A stretch of DNA of 64,000 nucleotides from Fervidobacterium changbaicum (GCF_004117075.1 NZ_CP026721.1:1674001-1738000); one strand, 5' to 3'; positions 26,728-38,237 are shown, numbered from the stretch's first letter. Notes: generated from the sequence alone by a model not told the origin. Translations and numbers: made by a program.

Positions 26728-29700
26728 TTACATTTTCTCGATATCTATCTCATTACCGTGCTCGTCATAAACACGCACGTCAAGTGCAAGACCTTTCAGT
26801 TCTCTCACAAGGACCTTGAAGCTCTCTGGTAGACCGGGTTCTGGTAAGTTCTTACCTTTCATTATCGCTTTGTAAACTTCCGTTCTACCCTTGATATCGT
26901 CACTCTTGACCGTTAGCATTTCGTTCAACGTGTAAGATGCTCCATACGCTTCAAGTGCCCAAACTTCCATTTCACCAAACCTTTGACCACCGAATTGAGC
27001 TTTACCACCGAGTGGTTGCTGGTGTATCAGTGAGTACGGTCCTGTTGCCCTTGCGTGGATCTTGTCCCTTGCGATGTGGATGAGTTTCATGATGTACATA
27101 TAACCGACGAGCACTGGTGAATCGAACTCTTTACCTGTTCTTCCATCCCTAAGGATGACCTTACCTGATGGATTTTCCGGATCATCACCGTGGTGTAGAT
27201 TGAGACTTTCACGGACTTTGTAAAGTTCTGGCAGTATTTCATCTTCTTTAGCACCGTCGAAAACAGGTGTAGCAAAGTGCCTGTTTGTCAATTTTGCTAA
27301 CCATCCAAGAGAAGTTTCAAGTACCTGACCGATGTTCATACGTGATGGAACGCCCAATGGGCTCAGGACTACTTGAACGGGTGTTCCATCCGGCAAGAAC
27401 GGCATGTCTTCTTTTGGAAGAATCATCGAAACGACACCTTTGTTACCGTGCCTACCTGCAAGCTTATCTCCAACTTCGAGTGGTTTCCTCGTTGCCAAGT
27501 AAACGCGAACGAGTGTATTCACGCCAGGACCAAGGTCACCAACTTCTTCTTTATGGAAGATGTGGACTCCGATGACTCTACCTTCGACACCGTGTGGGAC
27601 TCTGAGTGACGAGTCTTTGACGTCTTTACCTTTTTCTCCAAACACGGACCTCATGATCTTTTCTTCCGGTGTCGCATCGCTTTCGCCCTTTGGTGTAACC
27701 TTACCAACGAGGATATCCTGTGATGTAAAGTATTTCTGCTTACCAACGTATGCCCCAATTCTTATAATTCCGTTTTCATCGAGGTTCCTCAGATTTTCCT
27801 TCGATACATTCGGTATTTCTGCGGTGATTTCTTCTGGTCCGACTCTTGTTTCTCTAGCTGTTGTTTCGTAAACTTCGATATGCACGGATGTAAATGTTTC
27901 TTCCTCAAGCAGTTCTTCACTCACCAATATAGCATCTTCGAAATTGTAACCTTCCCATGGCAAGAACGCAACAAGTACGTTTTTACCGAGTGCGAGTTCG
28001 CCGTTATCGGTTGCTGGTCCGTCCGCTATTGGAGAACCCTTCTTCACAAAATCTCCAGCGTTAACGATGGGCTTCTGGTTAATGCATGTATCTTGGTTTG
28101 ACCTTACGTATTTCAATAATGAGTACTCGTCTAATACCGGTTCTCCCTTCTTGTCGTAAAGTGGATTACCATTTTCATCTGTTCTGTGGATGACGATCTT
28201 TCTGGCATCGACTTTCTTAACGATTCCGTCATGTCTTGCCAAGACAACGTGACCAGAATAGATTGCTGCTGGGTATTCCATACCTGTTCCGACAAAAGGA
28301 GCTTCCGATTTGATCACCGGAACAGCTTGCCTTTGCATGTTGGAACCCATTAATGCGCGGTTAGCGTCGTCGTGTTCCAAGAACGGTATTAGTGACGTTG
28401 TAACACTAACTATCTGCTTTGGCGATACATCTACAAAGTCAACTTCATTTCTGTGCACATATACAATTTTTTCAAGGTATCTAACGGGGACTTTTTCTTG
28501 CAGTATATTTCCATTTTCGTCCCTTGGAATTGTCGCTGAAGCGATTCTGTAATTTTCTTCTTCATCTGCTGCAAGGTAGACAACCTCATCTGTAATTCTA
28601 CCGTTGACAACCTTTCTGTAAGGTGTCACGAGGAATCCAAACTTATCAATTGTTGCGTAAACGGCAAGAGAGGTGATAAGACCTATGTTACCACCTTCTG
28701 GTGTTTCGATAGGACACATTCTACCGTAGTGTGAGTGGTGAACGTCACGAACCTCAAACCTTGCCCTTTCCCTTTTCAATCCACCAGGACCAACTGCCGT
28801 TAACCTTCGTTTGTGTGTCAATTCGGCGATTGGGTTGACCTGGTCCATGAACTGTGAAAGAGGGTTAGTTGCAAAGAAACTGTTAAGAGATGCAACAACA
28901 TTTCTCAAGTTAATCAAGCTTGGAATTGATATCTTGTCGAGACTCGTGTAGGTAGCGAGCTTTTCTTGAATCTGATGGACAGATTTCGAGAAAGCCCTTT
29001 CAAATTCTGAACCGATAAGTTCACCGACAGTTTTGACTCGCTTATTTGATAGGTGGTCTTTCGTATCAAGTGTCTCTGGATGCTTTTCAACTTCAAGGAG
29101 CATCCTGACAACCAAGATTATATCCATCGGTGTAAGTGCATCCGAAGATTCGGAATATTCAACGTTCTCTACGCTCTTTGGGTCTCTTCCTTCTATTTCA
29201 ATAAGGTATCTTCTGTACGTATTTGTCAATTTCTTGTTCATTTTGTACCTACCGACTTCGGTAAGTTCAAATCGTTCGGGATTGAAGTAGAGGTTATTCC
29301 AGAAAGACTTTGCCGCGTTGTATCTGAAAACTTCACCGGGGCGCAATTCTTTGTATATTTCCATGTACGCCCTGAGTTCGCTAATATTTTCCTCAATTGG
29401 CATTTTCAGACGTTCTTTAAGCTTTAAATATGTTTTATGTATGTACTTGTTCGCAACCTTTATCTTATCGATTCCGTGTTCTCGGAATATTTCAACAAGT
29501 GTTGGTGTCAGTACTGAACCTTTCTCAGCAAGCATTTCCCCAGATTTTGAAACAACGTTTTCGATAATTATTACTCCCTCTGAATGTTTCAGAGCGTAGT
29601 CATCTTCAACATCTATGTAACTTGGGAAGAGAGAGAGGATATCTATATCGTTTTGATAACCAAGAGTCTTTAATACCAAGAAAAGATTCAGCTTTTTTCT

Positions 29701-30276
29701 TCTATCGATTCGTGCGTACAAAGTCTCATCGTTAAGGTTAAGCAATACCTCGAGCCACACACCTCTCACTGGCAAAAAGTGAGCTACGTATATCGGTTTT
29801 GCGCCGATGTTCTTGGTCGGCTCCTCGACAAAATAAACGCCAGGGCTCCTGACAAGCTGACTGACAACGACTCTTTCGACGCCGTTTATGACGAACGTCT
29901 GATTTTCTGTCATGATTGGGTAATTTCCGAGGCTAACTTCTTCCTCGCGCATTTCTCCAGTCGAAAGGTCCGTAACTCTAACTGTTGCGAAGAATGGAGC
30001 GACGTAAGTGAGAAGGCGTTGTTTACACTCCTCAACGGAGTGGATAGGGTCGCCTACGCGGAAACCAACGAACTCGAGGCTGAAGCCCTTGTCTCTTCTG
30101 CCCTCCGTCTTTACTGAGGTTATTGGGCTGAACTTCTTGAGGATGCGCAAAATTCCATGGTCCAATAACTCCTTGAAGGATTTATGCTGGATTTCTACGA
30201 GGTTAGGGACATCGATGACTTCGTCAACTCTTCCGAAGGAGTACCTTATCCTCTTGCCCACGTGATAAGTTTTCAA
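26728..30276 (-). CDS. rpoB: RNA polymerase subunit beta
   Basis: A 1182-residue beta subunit with all conserved blocks, for example the rifampicin region [27 protein letters not shown] and the lineage-typical C-terminus [17 protein letters not shown] places the start at TTG 30276 ([15 protein letters not shown]); the GTG at 30285 overlaps that ribosome-binding site. It is separated from rplL by 283 bases with two terminator-like hairpins. Confidence 0.97.
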   Translation of the reverse strand: MKTYHVGKRIRYSFGRVDEVIDVPNLVEIQHKSFKELLDHGILRILKKFSPITSVKTEGRRDKGFSLEFVGFRVGDPIHSVEECKQRLLTYVAPFFATVRVTDLSTGEMREEEVSLGNYPIMTENQTFVINGVERVVVSQLVRSPGVYFVEEPTKNIGAKPIYVAHFLPVRGVWLEVLLNLNDETLYARIDRRKKLNLFLVLKTLGYQNDIDILSLFPSYIDVEDDYALKHSEGVIIIENVVSKSGEMLAEKGSVLTPTLVEIFREHGIDKIKVANKYIHKTYLKLKERLKMPIEENISELRAYMEIYKELRPGEVFRYNAAKSFWNNLYFNPERFELTEVGRYKMNKKLTNTYRRYLIEIEGRDPKSVENVEYSESSDALTPMDIILVVRMLLEVEKHPETLDTKDHLSNKRVKTVGELIGSEFERAFSKSVHQIQEKLATYTSLDKISIPSLINLRNVVASLNSFFATNPLSQFMDQVNPIAELTHKRRLTAVGPGGLKRERARFEVRDVHHSHYGRMCPIETPEGGNIGLITSLAVYATIDKFGFLVTPYRKVVNGRITDEVVYLAADEEENYRIASATIPRDENGNILQEKVPVRYLEKIVYVHRNEVDFVDVSPKQIVSVTTSLIPFLEHDDANRALMGSNMQRQAVPVIKSEAPFVGTGMEYPAAIYSGHVVLARHDGIVKKVDARKIVIHRTDENGNPLYDKKGEPVLDEYSLLKYVRSNQDTCINQKPIVNAGDFVKKGSPIADGPATDNGELALGKNVLVAFLPWEGYNFEDAILVSEELLEEETFTSVHIEVYETTARETRVGPEEITAEIPNVSKENLRNLDENGIIRIGAYVGKQKYFTSQDILVGKVTPKGESDATPEEKIMRSVFGEKGKDVKDSSLRVPHGVEGRVIGVHIFHKEEVGDLGPGVNTLVRVYLATRKPLEVGDKLAGRHGNKGVVSMILPKEDMPFLPDGTPVQVVLSPLGVPSRMNIGQVLETSLGWLAKLTNRHFATPVFDGAKEDEILPELYKVRESLNLHHGDDPENPSGKVILRDGRTGKEFDSPVLVGYMYIMKLIHIARDKIHARATGPYSLIHQQPLGGKAQFGGQRFGEMEVWALEAYGASYTLNEMLTVKSDDIKGRTEVYKAIMKGKNLPEPGLPESFKVLVRELKGLALDVRVYDEHGNEIDIEKM

Positions 30277-30364
30277 TCTGATCACCTCTTCCTAAAGTGT
30301 CAATACAGAATGGTTGGATATTACAAACAGTGAGGGGTCGAAAGAACTGGGTGTATAAATAAAA

Positions 30365-30397
30365 AACGCAGGGTTCTACAGAACCTGTTCGATACTG
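30365..30397 (-). terminator. Terminator-like hairpin upstream of rpoB
   Basis: On the minus strand CAGGTTC-TGTA-GAACCCTG is followed by CGTTTTTTATTT. It lies between rplL and rpoB and could attenuate polymerase gene expression. Confidence 0.6.
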
Positions 30398-30493
30398 TGT
30401 CTTTTGAAGATTTTGGGTTTGTTGTGGCTTGCTCACTCATTCCATATCTATCTTATGGCAGACAATAATACCGCAATTATATATTAAACCATA

Positions 30494-30528
30494 AAAACCC
30501 CGCACTGTGTAGTACTGTGCGGGGTTTG
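30494..30528 (-). terminator. Terminator after rplL
   Basis: AAACCCCGCAC pairs with GTGCGGGGTTT around CAGTACTACACA on the minus strand, followed by TTTT. This is a strong terminator between the ribosomal stalk genes and rpoB; the remaining bases between 30286 and 30559 show no gene. Confidence 0.85.
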
Positions 30529-30559
30529 ATACACAATATTCTTAGTTTTGAAAAATATG

Positions 30560-30949
30560 TTACTTAATTTCAACTTCTCCGCCGACTTCTGCGATTTTCT
30601 TCTTAATTTCTTCTGCTTCTTCCTTCTTAACGCCCTGTTTAATGAATGCGTCTGGTGCACCAGCTTTTTCAACAAGGTCTTTTGCTTCTTTAAGGCCAAG
30701 TCCTGTGATTTCCCTAACAACTTTGATAACTTCAACTTTCTTCTGGCCGAAGCTCTTGAGGAGAACGTCAAATGTGTCCTTTTCTTCTGCCGCCACTGCT
30801 GGAGCTGCTGCCGCTGCTGCTACTGGCATTGCTGCCATAACTGGAGCTGCTGCGCTAACGCCGAATCTTTCTTCAAGCATCTTAACAAGTTCTGCGAGTT
30901 CTGCAACTGTCAATGACTCAATAGCTTTTACGAGTTCTTCCAATGTCAT
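30560..30949 (-). CDS. rplL: 50S ribosomal protein L7/L12
   Basis: A 129-residue stalk protein: N-terminal dimerisation helices ([21 protein letters not shown]), an Ala/Pro-rich hinge (about 35-57), and the C-terminal factor-binding domain ([20 protein letters not shown]...[15 protein letters not shown]). AGGAGGTGG supports ATG 30949. Confidence 0.98.
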   Translation of the reverse strand: MTLEELVKAIESLTVAELAELVKMLEERFGVSAAAPVMAAMPVAAAAAAPAVAAEEKDTFDVLLKSFGQKKVEVIKVVREITGLGLKEAKDLVEKAGAPDAFIKQGVKKEEAEEIKKKIAEVGGEVEIK

Positions 30950-31015
30950 AATATCCACCTCCTAGTAAGTTTAACAAATGTTCATAGTGTTATTGACTCA
31001 TAACAAACTTTGGAA

Positions 31016-31564
31016 TTACTGCTTTTCTTTTTGCTCTTTGATAGCGTTAAGAGCGTAAAGTACACTTCTAAGCACACCTGCGAGAGAGTTGACAAGTCCG
31101 CGAATAGGTGCTTGGATGCCACCAACAACCATTGCGAGAAGTTGTTCTCTCGATGGAAGTTTGGAAAGGTTTTCGAGCTGGTCGCCCGCGAAGAACTTTC
31201 TTTCAAGGTACAGACCTTTGCAGGTAGGTACTCCTTTGTTTTCTTTCACAAAGTTGTAGAATATCTTGATGGCTTCAACAGGATCTGCTTCTCTATTCAC
31301 GTAGAGAACTGCTGTTGGTCCAAAGAAGGAGCCGTCGTGACCTTCGATGTCATACTCTGCGTTCTTAAGAGCCATCTTCAAAAGTGTGTTCTTAACGACT
31401 GTAAACCTTGCATCGTTACCCAACTTCTCTCTCAATGCTCTTCTGAGCTTTGTCATCTGAGCAACGCTTAGCCCAGTAAAGTCGGCGAAAAGCACCAAGG
31501 AAGAATTCTTAAACTCTTCGGTCAACTCACTTACAAGTTGTTCCTTCTCAGGTCTTTTAAGCAC
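31016..31564 (-). CDS. rplJ: 50S ribosomal protein L10
   Basis: A 182-residue L10 that anchors L7/L12 dimers on the large subunit. It shows KEQLVSELTEEFKNSSLVLFADFTGL at the N-terminus, KNTLLKMALKN in the RNA-binding part and C-terminal helices. GGGAGGTGA precedes GTG 31564. It is preceded by an L10 leader that should bind the L10-L12 complex. Confidence 0.97.
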   Translation of the reverse strand: MLKRPEKEQLVSELTEEFKNSSLVLFADFTGLSVAQMTKLRRALREKLGNDARFTVVKNTLLKMALKNAEYDIEGHDGSFFGPTAVLYVNREADPVEAIKIFYNFVKENKGVPTCKGLYLERKFFAGDQLENLSKLPSREQLLAMVVGGIQAPIRGLVNSLAGVLRSVLYALNAIKEQKEKQ

Positions 31565-31585
31565 GTCGTCACCTCCCATATCAAA

Positions 31586-31746
31586 TAAAAAATGCCTCTT
31601 TTCGAGGCATAACGGAGGGGAGCACACCACTAAAAAGAGCGCTAATGCGCTGAACCGGTGTCTTATCCCTTCCGTGCCTCCTGCAGGCGCCCTTTTGTGA
31701 GGGCTTTATTTGACCTGCAATCTACGGCAGTTTCAATTTAAGGACT
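31586..31746 (-). ncRNA. Ribosomal protein L10 leader (autoregulatory RNA)
   Basis: On the minus strand CTGCCGTAGATTGCAGGTC (31712-31730) and the GCCTGCAGGAGGCACGGAAGGG region (about 31662-31686) reproduce the L10 leader motif. It ends in a hairpin ATGCCTC-GAAAA-GAGGCAT followed by TTTTTTATTT (31586-31610), just before the rplJ ribosome-binding site. L10-L12 binding would be expected to control this attenuator. Confidence 0.85.
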
Positions 31747-31752
31747 ACGCTT

Positions 31753-31758
31753 ATTCTA
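31753..31758 (-). promoter_or_regulatory. Extended -10 promoter of rplJ
   Basis: TGGTAGAAT on the minus strand is an extended -10 (hexamer 31753-31758), about 7 bases before the L10 leader; no good -35 is present. Confidence 0.55.
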
Positions 31759-31814
31759 CCAGACTTTTCTCATCTGTGGTGAACAATGAGTTACATCTGT
31801 GTAAAAGAATACAA

Positions 31815-33605
31815 CTATCGAATGATGCGTTTCAAAGGCATCGGTGTGTCTGACAACCAGACATCGACAACAATTGTATTTGTTTCATCCATAGTTGTTG
31901 ATGTAGCGTATTTTTCTACATAAAGCCCTGTACTGTTTATCCTTAAAGCAATATTTGTCGATTCGGCAAGTTCCTTGAGTTGAGAAATGTTCCAGCCTGT
32001 GATATCCGGAAATGTTGTATAAATTTGCTTTCCAGAATTTGATAAGTGATTCTGGTAATCTTTCAAAGTTAGAACCACTTCTTTGAAGAACGGTGCTGCG
32101 ACAACGCTACTCAGTTTTTCCGTTTGAGGTGAATCGACCCATACCATTATTGTGTAAGGTATATCCAGGACAGCTTGCCCAACAAAGACTGCAGTAACAT
32201 CTTTTTTCTGGTTTTTCTGTGCGGTACCGGTCTTTCCGTATATCTCTATTCCATCTATCTTTGCGTTTATTCCTGTTCCTCTTTCAACAACATCTCTGAG
32301 CATCTGTTTAACAACATCTGCAGTTGATTTGGATATCACTCGCTTCTTGGTAACCTCTTTTCCTTCATCAAGCGTAGGTGAAACATAGATTCCGTCGTTC
32401 ACTATCGTATTGAAGGCAGCGAGCAGCTGAACGGGGGTTACACCTATGGATTGACCTATAGCCATAAACGCCCAATCAGCTCTGTACCACTTGTCAGGAG
32501 TATTAAGCTTTCCTGGAATTTCACCTTGCAATTCTATTCCCGTTTCCTTTCCAAATCCAAAAGATTGAAAAACCTCGTAAAGTTTTTCTGTTCCTAAGGA
32601 GTCAACAATGCTTTTCGTGGTAAGCACGGAAACTACGTTGCATGAATGGACCAATCCATCGTACAGATTTATATCCTTGTGAACCTCTAAGTCTTTGATT
32701 GTTAAGTTTAAACCTTCGATAGGCTTTACATACCCGGGGCAGTAATACTGAGTGTTAGGTTTCACAAGTCCTAATTCAATTGCGGCTGAAAATAGGATAG
32801 GCTTGATAGTGGAACCAGGTTCTATATATCCCATGTAATAGGTAGGCCAACTTTGTGTGGTTAAAGCCGCTCTTACCTTTCCTGTGTTGCTTTCCATTAC
32901 CAGGACACCGACTTCTGTTGCTTGCTTCTTCTCTTTGTATTCTTGAGCCAAAGTGTAAAGTTGTCTTTGAAGTTCACTATCTATAGTAATACGGACATTC
33001 TTTCCGTTTTCAGGGTCGATTTTCACAGAACTTAGAGGTTTCCCAAAGACCCCCGAATAAGTGATTGAAATGATACCATCTCTTACGGGTCGCAAGATTT
33101 TATCAAAGTACGCTTCAACACCACTTATTCCGTGCCTCTGGTCTGTCTTACCAATGATAGCGGAAAGTCCAAAATCCGACAAGGAAATACGTCTTTCCTC
33201 AGGAACAATTGCAACGAACCTCAGAAACTGTGTGGGAATTTTTTTTAATGCTTCTTGTCTGCTACCGACTACACCAAGTCGTAAAATGCTTCTCTTATCG
33301 ATTTCACCGAGTTGTTCCGTCACGCCAAAAGCGTTGAGCAATCTCAAAAAATCTGGCGATTTCTTGAACGCGTTACCAGAAAAACTTCTGAGGTAGTTTA
33401 AATCCAAATAGACTCCGTAAACAACCTCGCTAGTAGCGAGCAAACGCCCGCGGGAATCGTAGATATTTCCACGTAGCGCTGGGATATGACTCCTGACAGC
33501 GTACTGATTTGTATATATATTTGTATAGACCTTTATAAGTAAAATAGCTACGAACAGTGAAATTGTTATTAACACCAGTCTGTAACGATGACTACTTCTG
33601 CTCAA
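31815..33605 (-). CDS. ftsI: Penicillin-binding protein (FtsI/PBP2-type transpeptidase) with PASTA domain
   Basis: A 596-residue class B PBP for septal peptidoglycan crosslinking. An N-terminal TM helix (about 9-25) leads into a dimerisation domain (ALRGNIYDSRGRLLATS). The transpeptidase has the catalytic Ser in EPGSTIKPILF, the SxN motif HSCNVV and the KTGTAQ box. A C-terminal PASTA-like segment (FPDITGWNISQLKELAEST) is present. TTG 33605 overlaps the ftsL stop (TTGA). Confidence 0.93.
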   Translation of the reverse strand: MSRSSHRYRLVLITISLFVAILLIKVYTNIYTNQYAVRSHIPALRGNIYDSRGRLLATSEVVYGVYLDLNYLRSFSGNAFKKSPDFLRLLNAFGVTEQLGEIDKRSILRLGVVGSRQEALKKIPTQFLRFVAIVPEERRISLSDFGLSAIIGKTDQRHGISGVEAYFDKILRPVRDGIISITYSGVFGKPLSSVKIDPENGKNVRITIDSELQRQLYTLAQEYKEKKQATEVGVLVMESNTGKVRAALTTQSWPTYYMGYIEPGSTIKPILFSAAIELGLVKPNTQYYCPGYVKPIEGLNLTIKDLEVHKDINLYDGLVHSCNVVSVLTTKSIVDSLGTEKLYEVFQSFGFGKETGIELQGEIPGKLNTPDKWYRADWAFMAIGQSIGVTPVQLLAAFNTIVNDGIYVSPTLDEGKEVTKKRVISKSTADVVKQMLRDVVERGTGINAKIDGIEIYGKTGTAQKNQKKDVTAVFVGQAVLDIPYTIMVWVDSPQTEKLSSVVAAPFFKEVVLTLKDYQNHLSNSGKQIYTTFPDITGWNISQLKELAESTNIALRINSTGLYVEKYATSTTMDETNTIVVDVWLSDTPMPLKRIIR

Positions 33606-33871
33606 TTTATTACATCACGCCCTAATACAATTTTTGCGATCTGCATATCCAAGACTTCACTGTGCTGCCTTAAATTCGATAAACTCTCTTGGTACATCTC
33701 AATTTGCCTTGACATCTCCGCTGTCCTTAGGTTAAATTGGTACGCACTAAGAATCAACCCAGCAAATAAAAACCCAGCAAAAACATACTTCAGAACTCGA
33801 GAAACAGCCTTCTGTTGTTCTTGCAAACCCTCAAGTTCCGCTTCTCTTCGCTTACTTCTTACAAGCGTCAT
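33602..33871 (-). CDS. ftsL: Cell division protein FtsL-like
   Basis: An 89-residue bitopic protein with a basic N-terminus, a TM helix (about 28-46, YVFAGFLFAGLILSAYQF) and a periplasmic coiled coil (EMSRQIEMYQESLSNLRQH). Its position between rsmH and ftsI, and its coupling to ftsI, identify it as FtsL, which is poorly conserved in sequence. GGAGGGGG precedes ATG 33871. Confidence 0.82.
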   Translation of the reverse strand: MTLVRSKRREAELEGLQEQQKAVSRVLKYVFAGFLFAGLILSAYQFNLRTAEMSRQIEMYQESLSNLRQHSEVLDMQIAKIVLGRDVIN

Positions 33872-34112
33872 ACTCTATCCCCCTCCGCTCCGCTAAGTTA
33901 TAAGACAATGTGAAATTAAGGACCCGCTAACAGAAACGAGAAAATAAGCCTACGTAATTTGGCTCATTCCCGCTTCGCTGAGTGAATATTAGAGAAATAG
34001 AAAAGCAAAATAAATACCTCCAATACCGGAAGAAAAAACGATACCCCACTTCGCTCTAAGCTAGTTGACCGCTTTACGTTTCTCGCTCTTGTTAAGGATA
34101 CAGATTACCAAA
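33872..34112 (-). other. Intergenic region with short G-rich repeats upstream of ftsL
   Basis: No gene was found. It contains three of the six nearby copies of an AGCGRAGCGGR-like motif (33883-33897, 33969-33982, 34045-34060). The one nearest ftsL forms part of its ribosome-binding site. A possible -10 TATAAC lies near 33898. Confidence 0.5.
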
Positions 34113-35000
<888 letters not shown>

Positions 35001-35037
35001 TCACTCCGCTCCGCTAGTTTAGAAAAAGACTACTTAC

Positions 35038-35067
35038 ATTGTAGAACAAAACATGTGAATTTTGCAA
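35038..35067 (-). promoter_or_regulatory. Candidate promoter of rsmH-ftsL-ftsI
   Basis: TTGCAA (35062-35067) and TACAAT (35038-35043) on the minus strand are separated by 18 bases and lie 41 bases before the start codon. Confidence 0.55.
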
Positions 35068-35173
35068 TTTTTTCGGAAAAAATGAACTGTTGTCAAAACG
35101 TGTATTCAAGCCAATTATAGAACATTCGAAGAAATATACTTAAGTATAGTAAAATTTAACATTTCTTTAAAAT

Positions 35174-35212
35174 GAAAAACAGGAGGGTTGGAACTTCTAT
35201 GCCCTCCTGTCT
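35174..35212 (-). terminator. Terminator of the arcC operon
   Basis: ACAGGAGGG (arm 35202-35210) pairs with CCCTCCTGT (35179-35187) on the minus strand and is followed by TTTTTC. Confidence 0.85.
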
Positions 35213-35238
35213 TATTTCTCTCAAGGTTCAACAATTCT

Positions 35239-36174
35239 CTATAGCGTTATCCTAGTTCCTGTCAATCCTTTCAGGGCTTTATCAAGAACCGCCATATCAG
35301 TGATCAGACATTCTCTGCCAGTCGAAGTTACAAAGTCTATAGCTGCTTCGATTTTTGGTCCCATACTGCCAGATGGGAACTGTCCTTCTGCAAGGTATTT
35401 CTTCGCTTCTTCCACTGTAAGGTGATCGAGCGCTTTCTGGTCAGGCTTGTTGTAGTTAATGTACACCTTTTCAACACCGGTTAAGATTATAAGTATATCT
35501 GCATCAATTTCCTTAGCCAACAACGCACTTGCTCTATCCTTATCTATAACGGCTTCAACACCTCTTAGTGTTCCGTTTTCTTGGATCACAGGAATTCCAC
35601 CACCACCAGCTGCTATGACGATAACGTCTTTTTCAACCAATGTTCTTATTACATTCTTTTCAACAATATCCAACGGAATTGGTGATGGAACGACGCGCCT
35701 CCAGCCACGTCCGGCATCTTCTTTCATGATCCATCCCTTTTCTTGTTGCAACTTTTCTGCCTCTTCTTTTGAATAAAATGGGCCAACTGGTTTGGAAGGT
35801 TTTTGGAAACCGGGGTCGTTCTTGTCAACTATAATTTGTGTGACGACAGCAGTTATTTCTCTTTCCATACTCCTTTTTCTAAGCTCATTACCAAGGGTCA
35901 ATGCTATCATGTAACCAAGACTGCCTTGTGTTTGTGCATCATTAACATCAAGTGGAAATGGTGGAATCACGTGCTTTGCTAATTCTTGCTGAACCAGAAG
36001 GTTTCCAACTTGTGGTCCATTTCCATGAGTTATGACAATATCGTACTCGTCAAGCATAGAAACTAAGAAATGTGCTGTTTCTGCAAGGTTCTTCATCATG
36101 TTTTCTGCCGTTGCTTCTTCGCCAGGTCTGTTGACTGCGTTACCTCCGATTGCTACAACTGCCAGTTTTTTCAT
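35239..36174 (-). CDS. arcC: Carbamate kinase
   Basis: A 311-residue amino-acid-kinase-fold enzyme that makes ATP from carbamoyl phosphate and ADP (or the reverse). Motifs: VAIGGNAVNRPG at the N-terminus, THGNGPQVGNLL, QGSLGYMIALTLGNEL, AAGGGGIPVI, VIDKDRASALLA and GSMGPKIEAAIDF. GGAGGTG supports ATG 36174. It is third in an operon with a phosphotransacylase and an M55 peptidase, all suited to amino-acid fermentation. Confidence 0.95.
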   Translation of the reverse strand: MKKLAVVAIGGNAVNRPGEEATAENMMKNLAETAHFLVSMLDEYDIVITHGNGPQVGNLLVQQELAKHVIPPFPLDVNDAQTQGSLGYMIALTLGNELRKRSMEREITAVVTQIIVDKNDPGFQKPSKPVGPFYSKEEAEKLQQEKGWIMKEDAGRGWRRVVPSPIPLDIVEKNVIRTLVEKDVIVIAAGGGGIPVIQENGTLRGVEAVIDKDRASALLAKEIDADILIILTGVEKVYINYNKPDQKALDHLTVEEAKKYLAEGQFPSGSMGPKIEAAIDFVTSTGRECLITDMAVLDKALKGLTGTRITL

Positions 36175-36210
36175 GCGTACACCTCCAAACACGGAATTTG
36201 TATATTAAAT

Positions 36211-37092
36211 TTAAGATAGGGCTATCGCCAGCGCGATGGATGCAAATTTCGATTCGCTTGTATCAGCTCGTGATATGACGATGACCGGTGCTTTCGCTCC
36301 AGCTATGATACCAGCTATCTTCCCGTTTGCAAAGTAGACAGCGGACTTCCCGAGAAAGTTCCCACTGTGGATGTCGGGAACAACCAATATATCCGCATGT
36401 CCTGCGACATCTCCTTTCACGCCTTTTACTTCTGCTGCATAAACGCTCAAGGCGTTGTCTATTCCTAAAGGTCCATCTATTTTACAATTCTTAATTTGTC
36501 CTCTTTCGTTCATTTTCGCGATGATGGCAGCTTCAAGTGTTTCTGGCATGTCGGGGTTAACCGTTTCAACCGCTGCGATAAGTGCAACCCTTGGCATTTC
36601 ATAGCCTAACTTTCTTGCAACTGCAACCACGTTCTCTATGATCTGGACCTTCTGCTCTAACGTAGGTTTAATTACCATACCACCGTCGGTAACGAAAATC
36701 AAGCGGTTCACACCGGGGACTTCTACAACAGCAACGTGAGAGAGCAACCTTTCTGTTCTAAGCCCTTGTTCTTTATCCAAGACAGCTTTGAGCAAAGTTG
36801 AAGTTTTCACGAGCCCTTTCATTACGATATGTGCTCTGCCTTCAACGACAGATTTCACAGCTGCTTTCGATGCTTCCTCTTCTGTTCGACAATCAATGAT
36901 TGGAAAATCCGCACCAAGTTCTCTTAAATTCTCTTCAATTACTTCTCTCTTTCCAAAGAGGATAGCGGAAACGCCCAATTCCTTTGCTTCGATAACGGCC
37001 TTCACAGCTTCTTTGTCCTCTGCACCTGCGATTGCGATAACTTTTCCTTTACCCTTTGCCATATCAATAATTTCAGAAAGTGTCCTTATCAT
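36211..37092 (-). CDS. ptb: Phosphate butyryltransferase (phosphotransacylase family)
   Basis: A 293-residue PTA_PTB enzyme that interconverts acyl-CoA and acyl phosphate. Typical blocks are IVMKGLVKTSTLLKAVL, LSHVAVVEVPGVNRLIFVTDGGMVIKPTLEQKVQII, GPLGIDNALS and VVPDIHSGNFLGKS. Length and motifs fit Ptb rather than Pta, though branched acyl-CoA could be the substrate. GGTGTGAAGAG lies upstream of the ATG. Confidence 0.88.
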   Translation of the reverse strand: MIRTLSEIIDMAKGKGKVIAIAGAEDKEAVKAVIEAKELGVSAILFGKREVIEENLRELGADFPIIDCRTEEEASKAAVKSVVEGRAHIVMKGLVKTSTLLKAVLDKEQGLRTERLLSHVAVVEVPGVNRLIFVTDGGMVIKPTLEQKVQIIENVVAVARKLGYEMPRVALIAAVETVNPDMPETLEAAIIAKMNERGQIKNCKIDGPLGIDNALSVYAAEVKGVKGDVAGHADILVVPDIHSGNFLGKSAVYFANGKIAGIIAGAKAPVIVISRADTSESKFASIALAIALS

Positions 37093-37120
37093 CTCTTCAC
37101 ACCTCCGGCAGACTTTTCAA

Positions 37121-37960
37121 TTACACTAAAATCTTAGCTGCTGCGCATATATAGGTCATGGCTAATAATGCTTCGAAAATCAACTTATAATCGTCGTGTA
37201 CAATTCTGACTTTTCTACCATCTAAACGTTCGACGAGGGGCATTGAAGAAACAAGGTCAGCCCTGAGGGTATCGCTGAACTCTACGATCATTTCAATTGG
37301 AGATGAGAATCGAAAAATCTCAAAATCTTCCCTGGACTTTGTTGATAAAAGCTGTGCGCATTCCTCCAGTTCGTTCAGTAAACTCGCCACAGGTTTCATG
37401 ATAGCACTATGTCTTCCAATGGATTTCTTAGTTTCTAGGTAAAGTGCCTTTGGCAGGACTTTCGAAGTTTGAATAACCACCTTATCGTCCCCAACTAAGC
37501 ATCCAAGAGGAACTCCAAACAATCCGGCAAAGGCTGCGTTGATAAGTGCCTCGTTCATCTCCATACCATTTATCCAAATGTTGTGTATCGATGAACTCGA
37601 ATATGTGTGGTCCATATTTGCATGCAACGTTCCTATCCCTGCGTGGTAGCCGAAAAATACGGTAAAATCATAAGACTCATCTATACCGTACATCATATAA
37701 TACTGCCTGATTCCACCACTTACTAACGTGACGTTGGGAAATTCCTCGGTGAGCTCCCAGGGTATGTTGTCACCAGCTGCATGGGAATCGACTAGAGTTA
37801 TCTCATTTCCATCTAACCCTCTCAAGAATGCCCTCAACTGTCTTAACATTTCTTCCTTTTTGTAATCACTACTTTTTTTATCCACATCATTCCAACTTGT
37901 AATACCGGCAAGACCTTCGTAGTCGAAAGATATAAATATTTTCTTTCTTGTTGTAGCCAT
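37121..37960 (-). CDS. M55-family D-aminopeptidase (DppA-like)
   Basis: A 279-residue zinc peptidase. Metal-site motifs are SFDYEGLAGITSW (D-x-E-G), VDSHAAGDNI and FGYHAGIGTLHANMDHTYS; the GDD motif occurs in LVGDDKVVIQT. Family members hydrolyse D-amino-acid peptides and form decamers. GGGGTGG favours ATG 37960 over GTG 37969. It may release amino acids for the downstream transacylase and carbamate kinase. Confidence 0.9.
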   Translation of the reverse strand: MATTRKKIFISFDYEGLAGITSWNDVDKKSSDYKKEEMLRQLRAFLRGLDGNEITLVDSHAAGDNIPWELTEEFPNVTLVSGGIRQYYMMYGIDESYDFTVFFGYHAGIGTLHANMDHTYSSSSIHNIWINGMEMNEALINAAFAGLFGVPLGCLVGDDKVVIQTSKVLPKALYLETKKSIGRHSAIMKPVASLLNELEECAQLLSTKSREDFEIFRFSSPIEMIVEFSDTLRADLVSSMPLVERLDGRKVRIVHDDYKLIFEALLAMTYICAAAKILV

Positions 37961-37979
37961 GTCATCCACCCCTGTGAGT

Positions 37980-38008
37980 ATTATAAAACAAAGTAGTCAC
38001 TATATGAA
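37980..38008 (-). promoter_or_regulatory. Promoter of the M55-ptb-arcC operon
   Basis: On the minus strand TTCATA (38003-38008) and TATAAT (37980-37985) have 17-base spacing, just upstream of the M55 start. Confidence 0.6.
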
Positions 38009-38237
38009 GTCAGGCAAAAAAGAGCATACAGAAGCATACAAAAGCATACACGAGAATTGAACAGAATTAAAGAGCAAGTATGAACTTCCAAAAAATAGTG
38101 GCAATTTTCATAGTATACCTTGAGTGATTATTTCGAAATCTCTGAATGATTTATTCAAATAAACAATTTCTTAACAAAACTTCATAGACCATTCCTTGTG
38201 AGTAAAACATCATTCATGTGTTAACATAAAGTTTGTC

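Noticed and set aside
22000-30100. Numerous 60-170 residue open frames antisense to rpoC and rpoB
   Set aside because: They are shadows of highly conserved genes, with no ribosome-binding sites and no family resemblance.
37876-37884. TTATCCACA DnaA box near dnaA
   Set aside because: It lies within the coding part of the M55 peptidase (DVDKK codons) and is the only such copy; it is not enough to define an origin.
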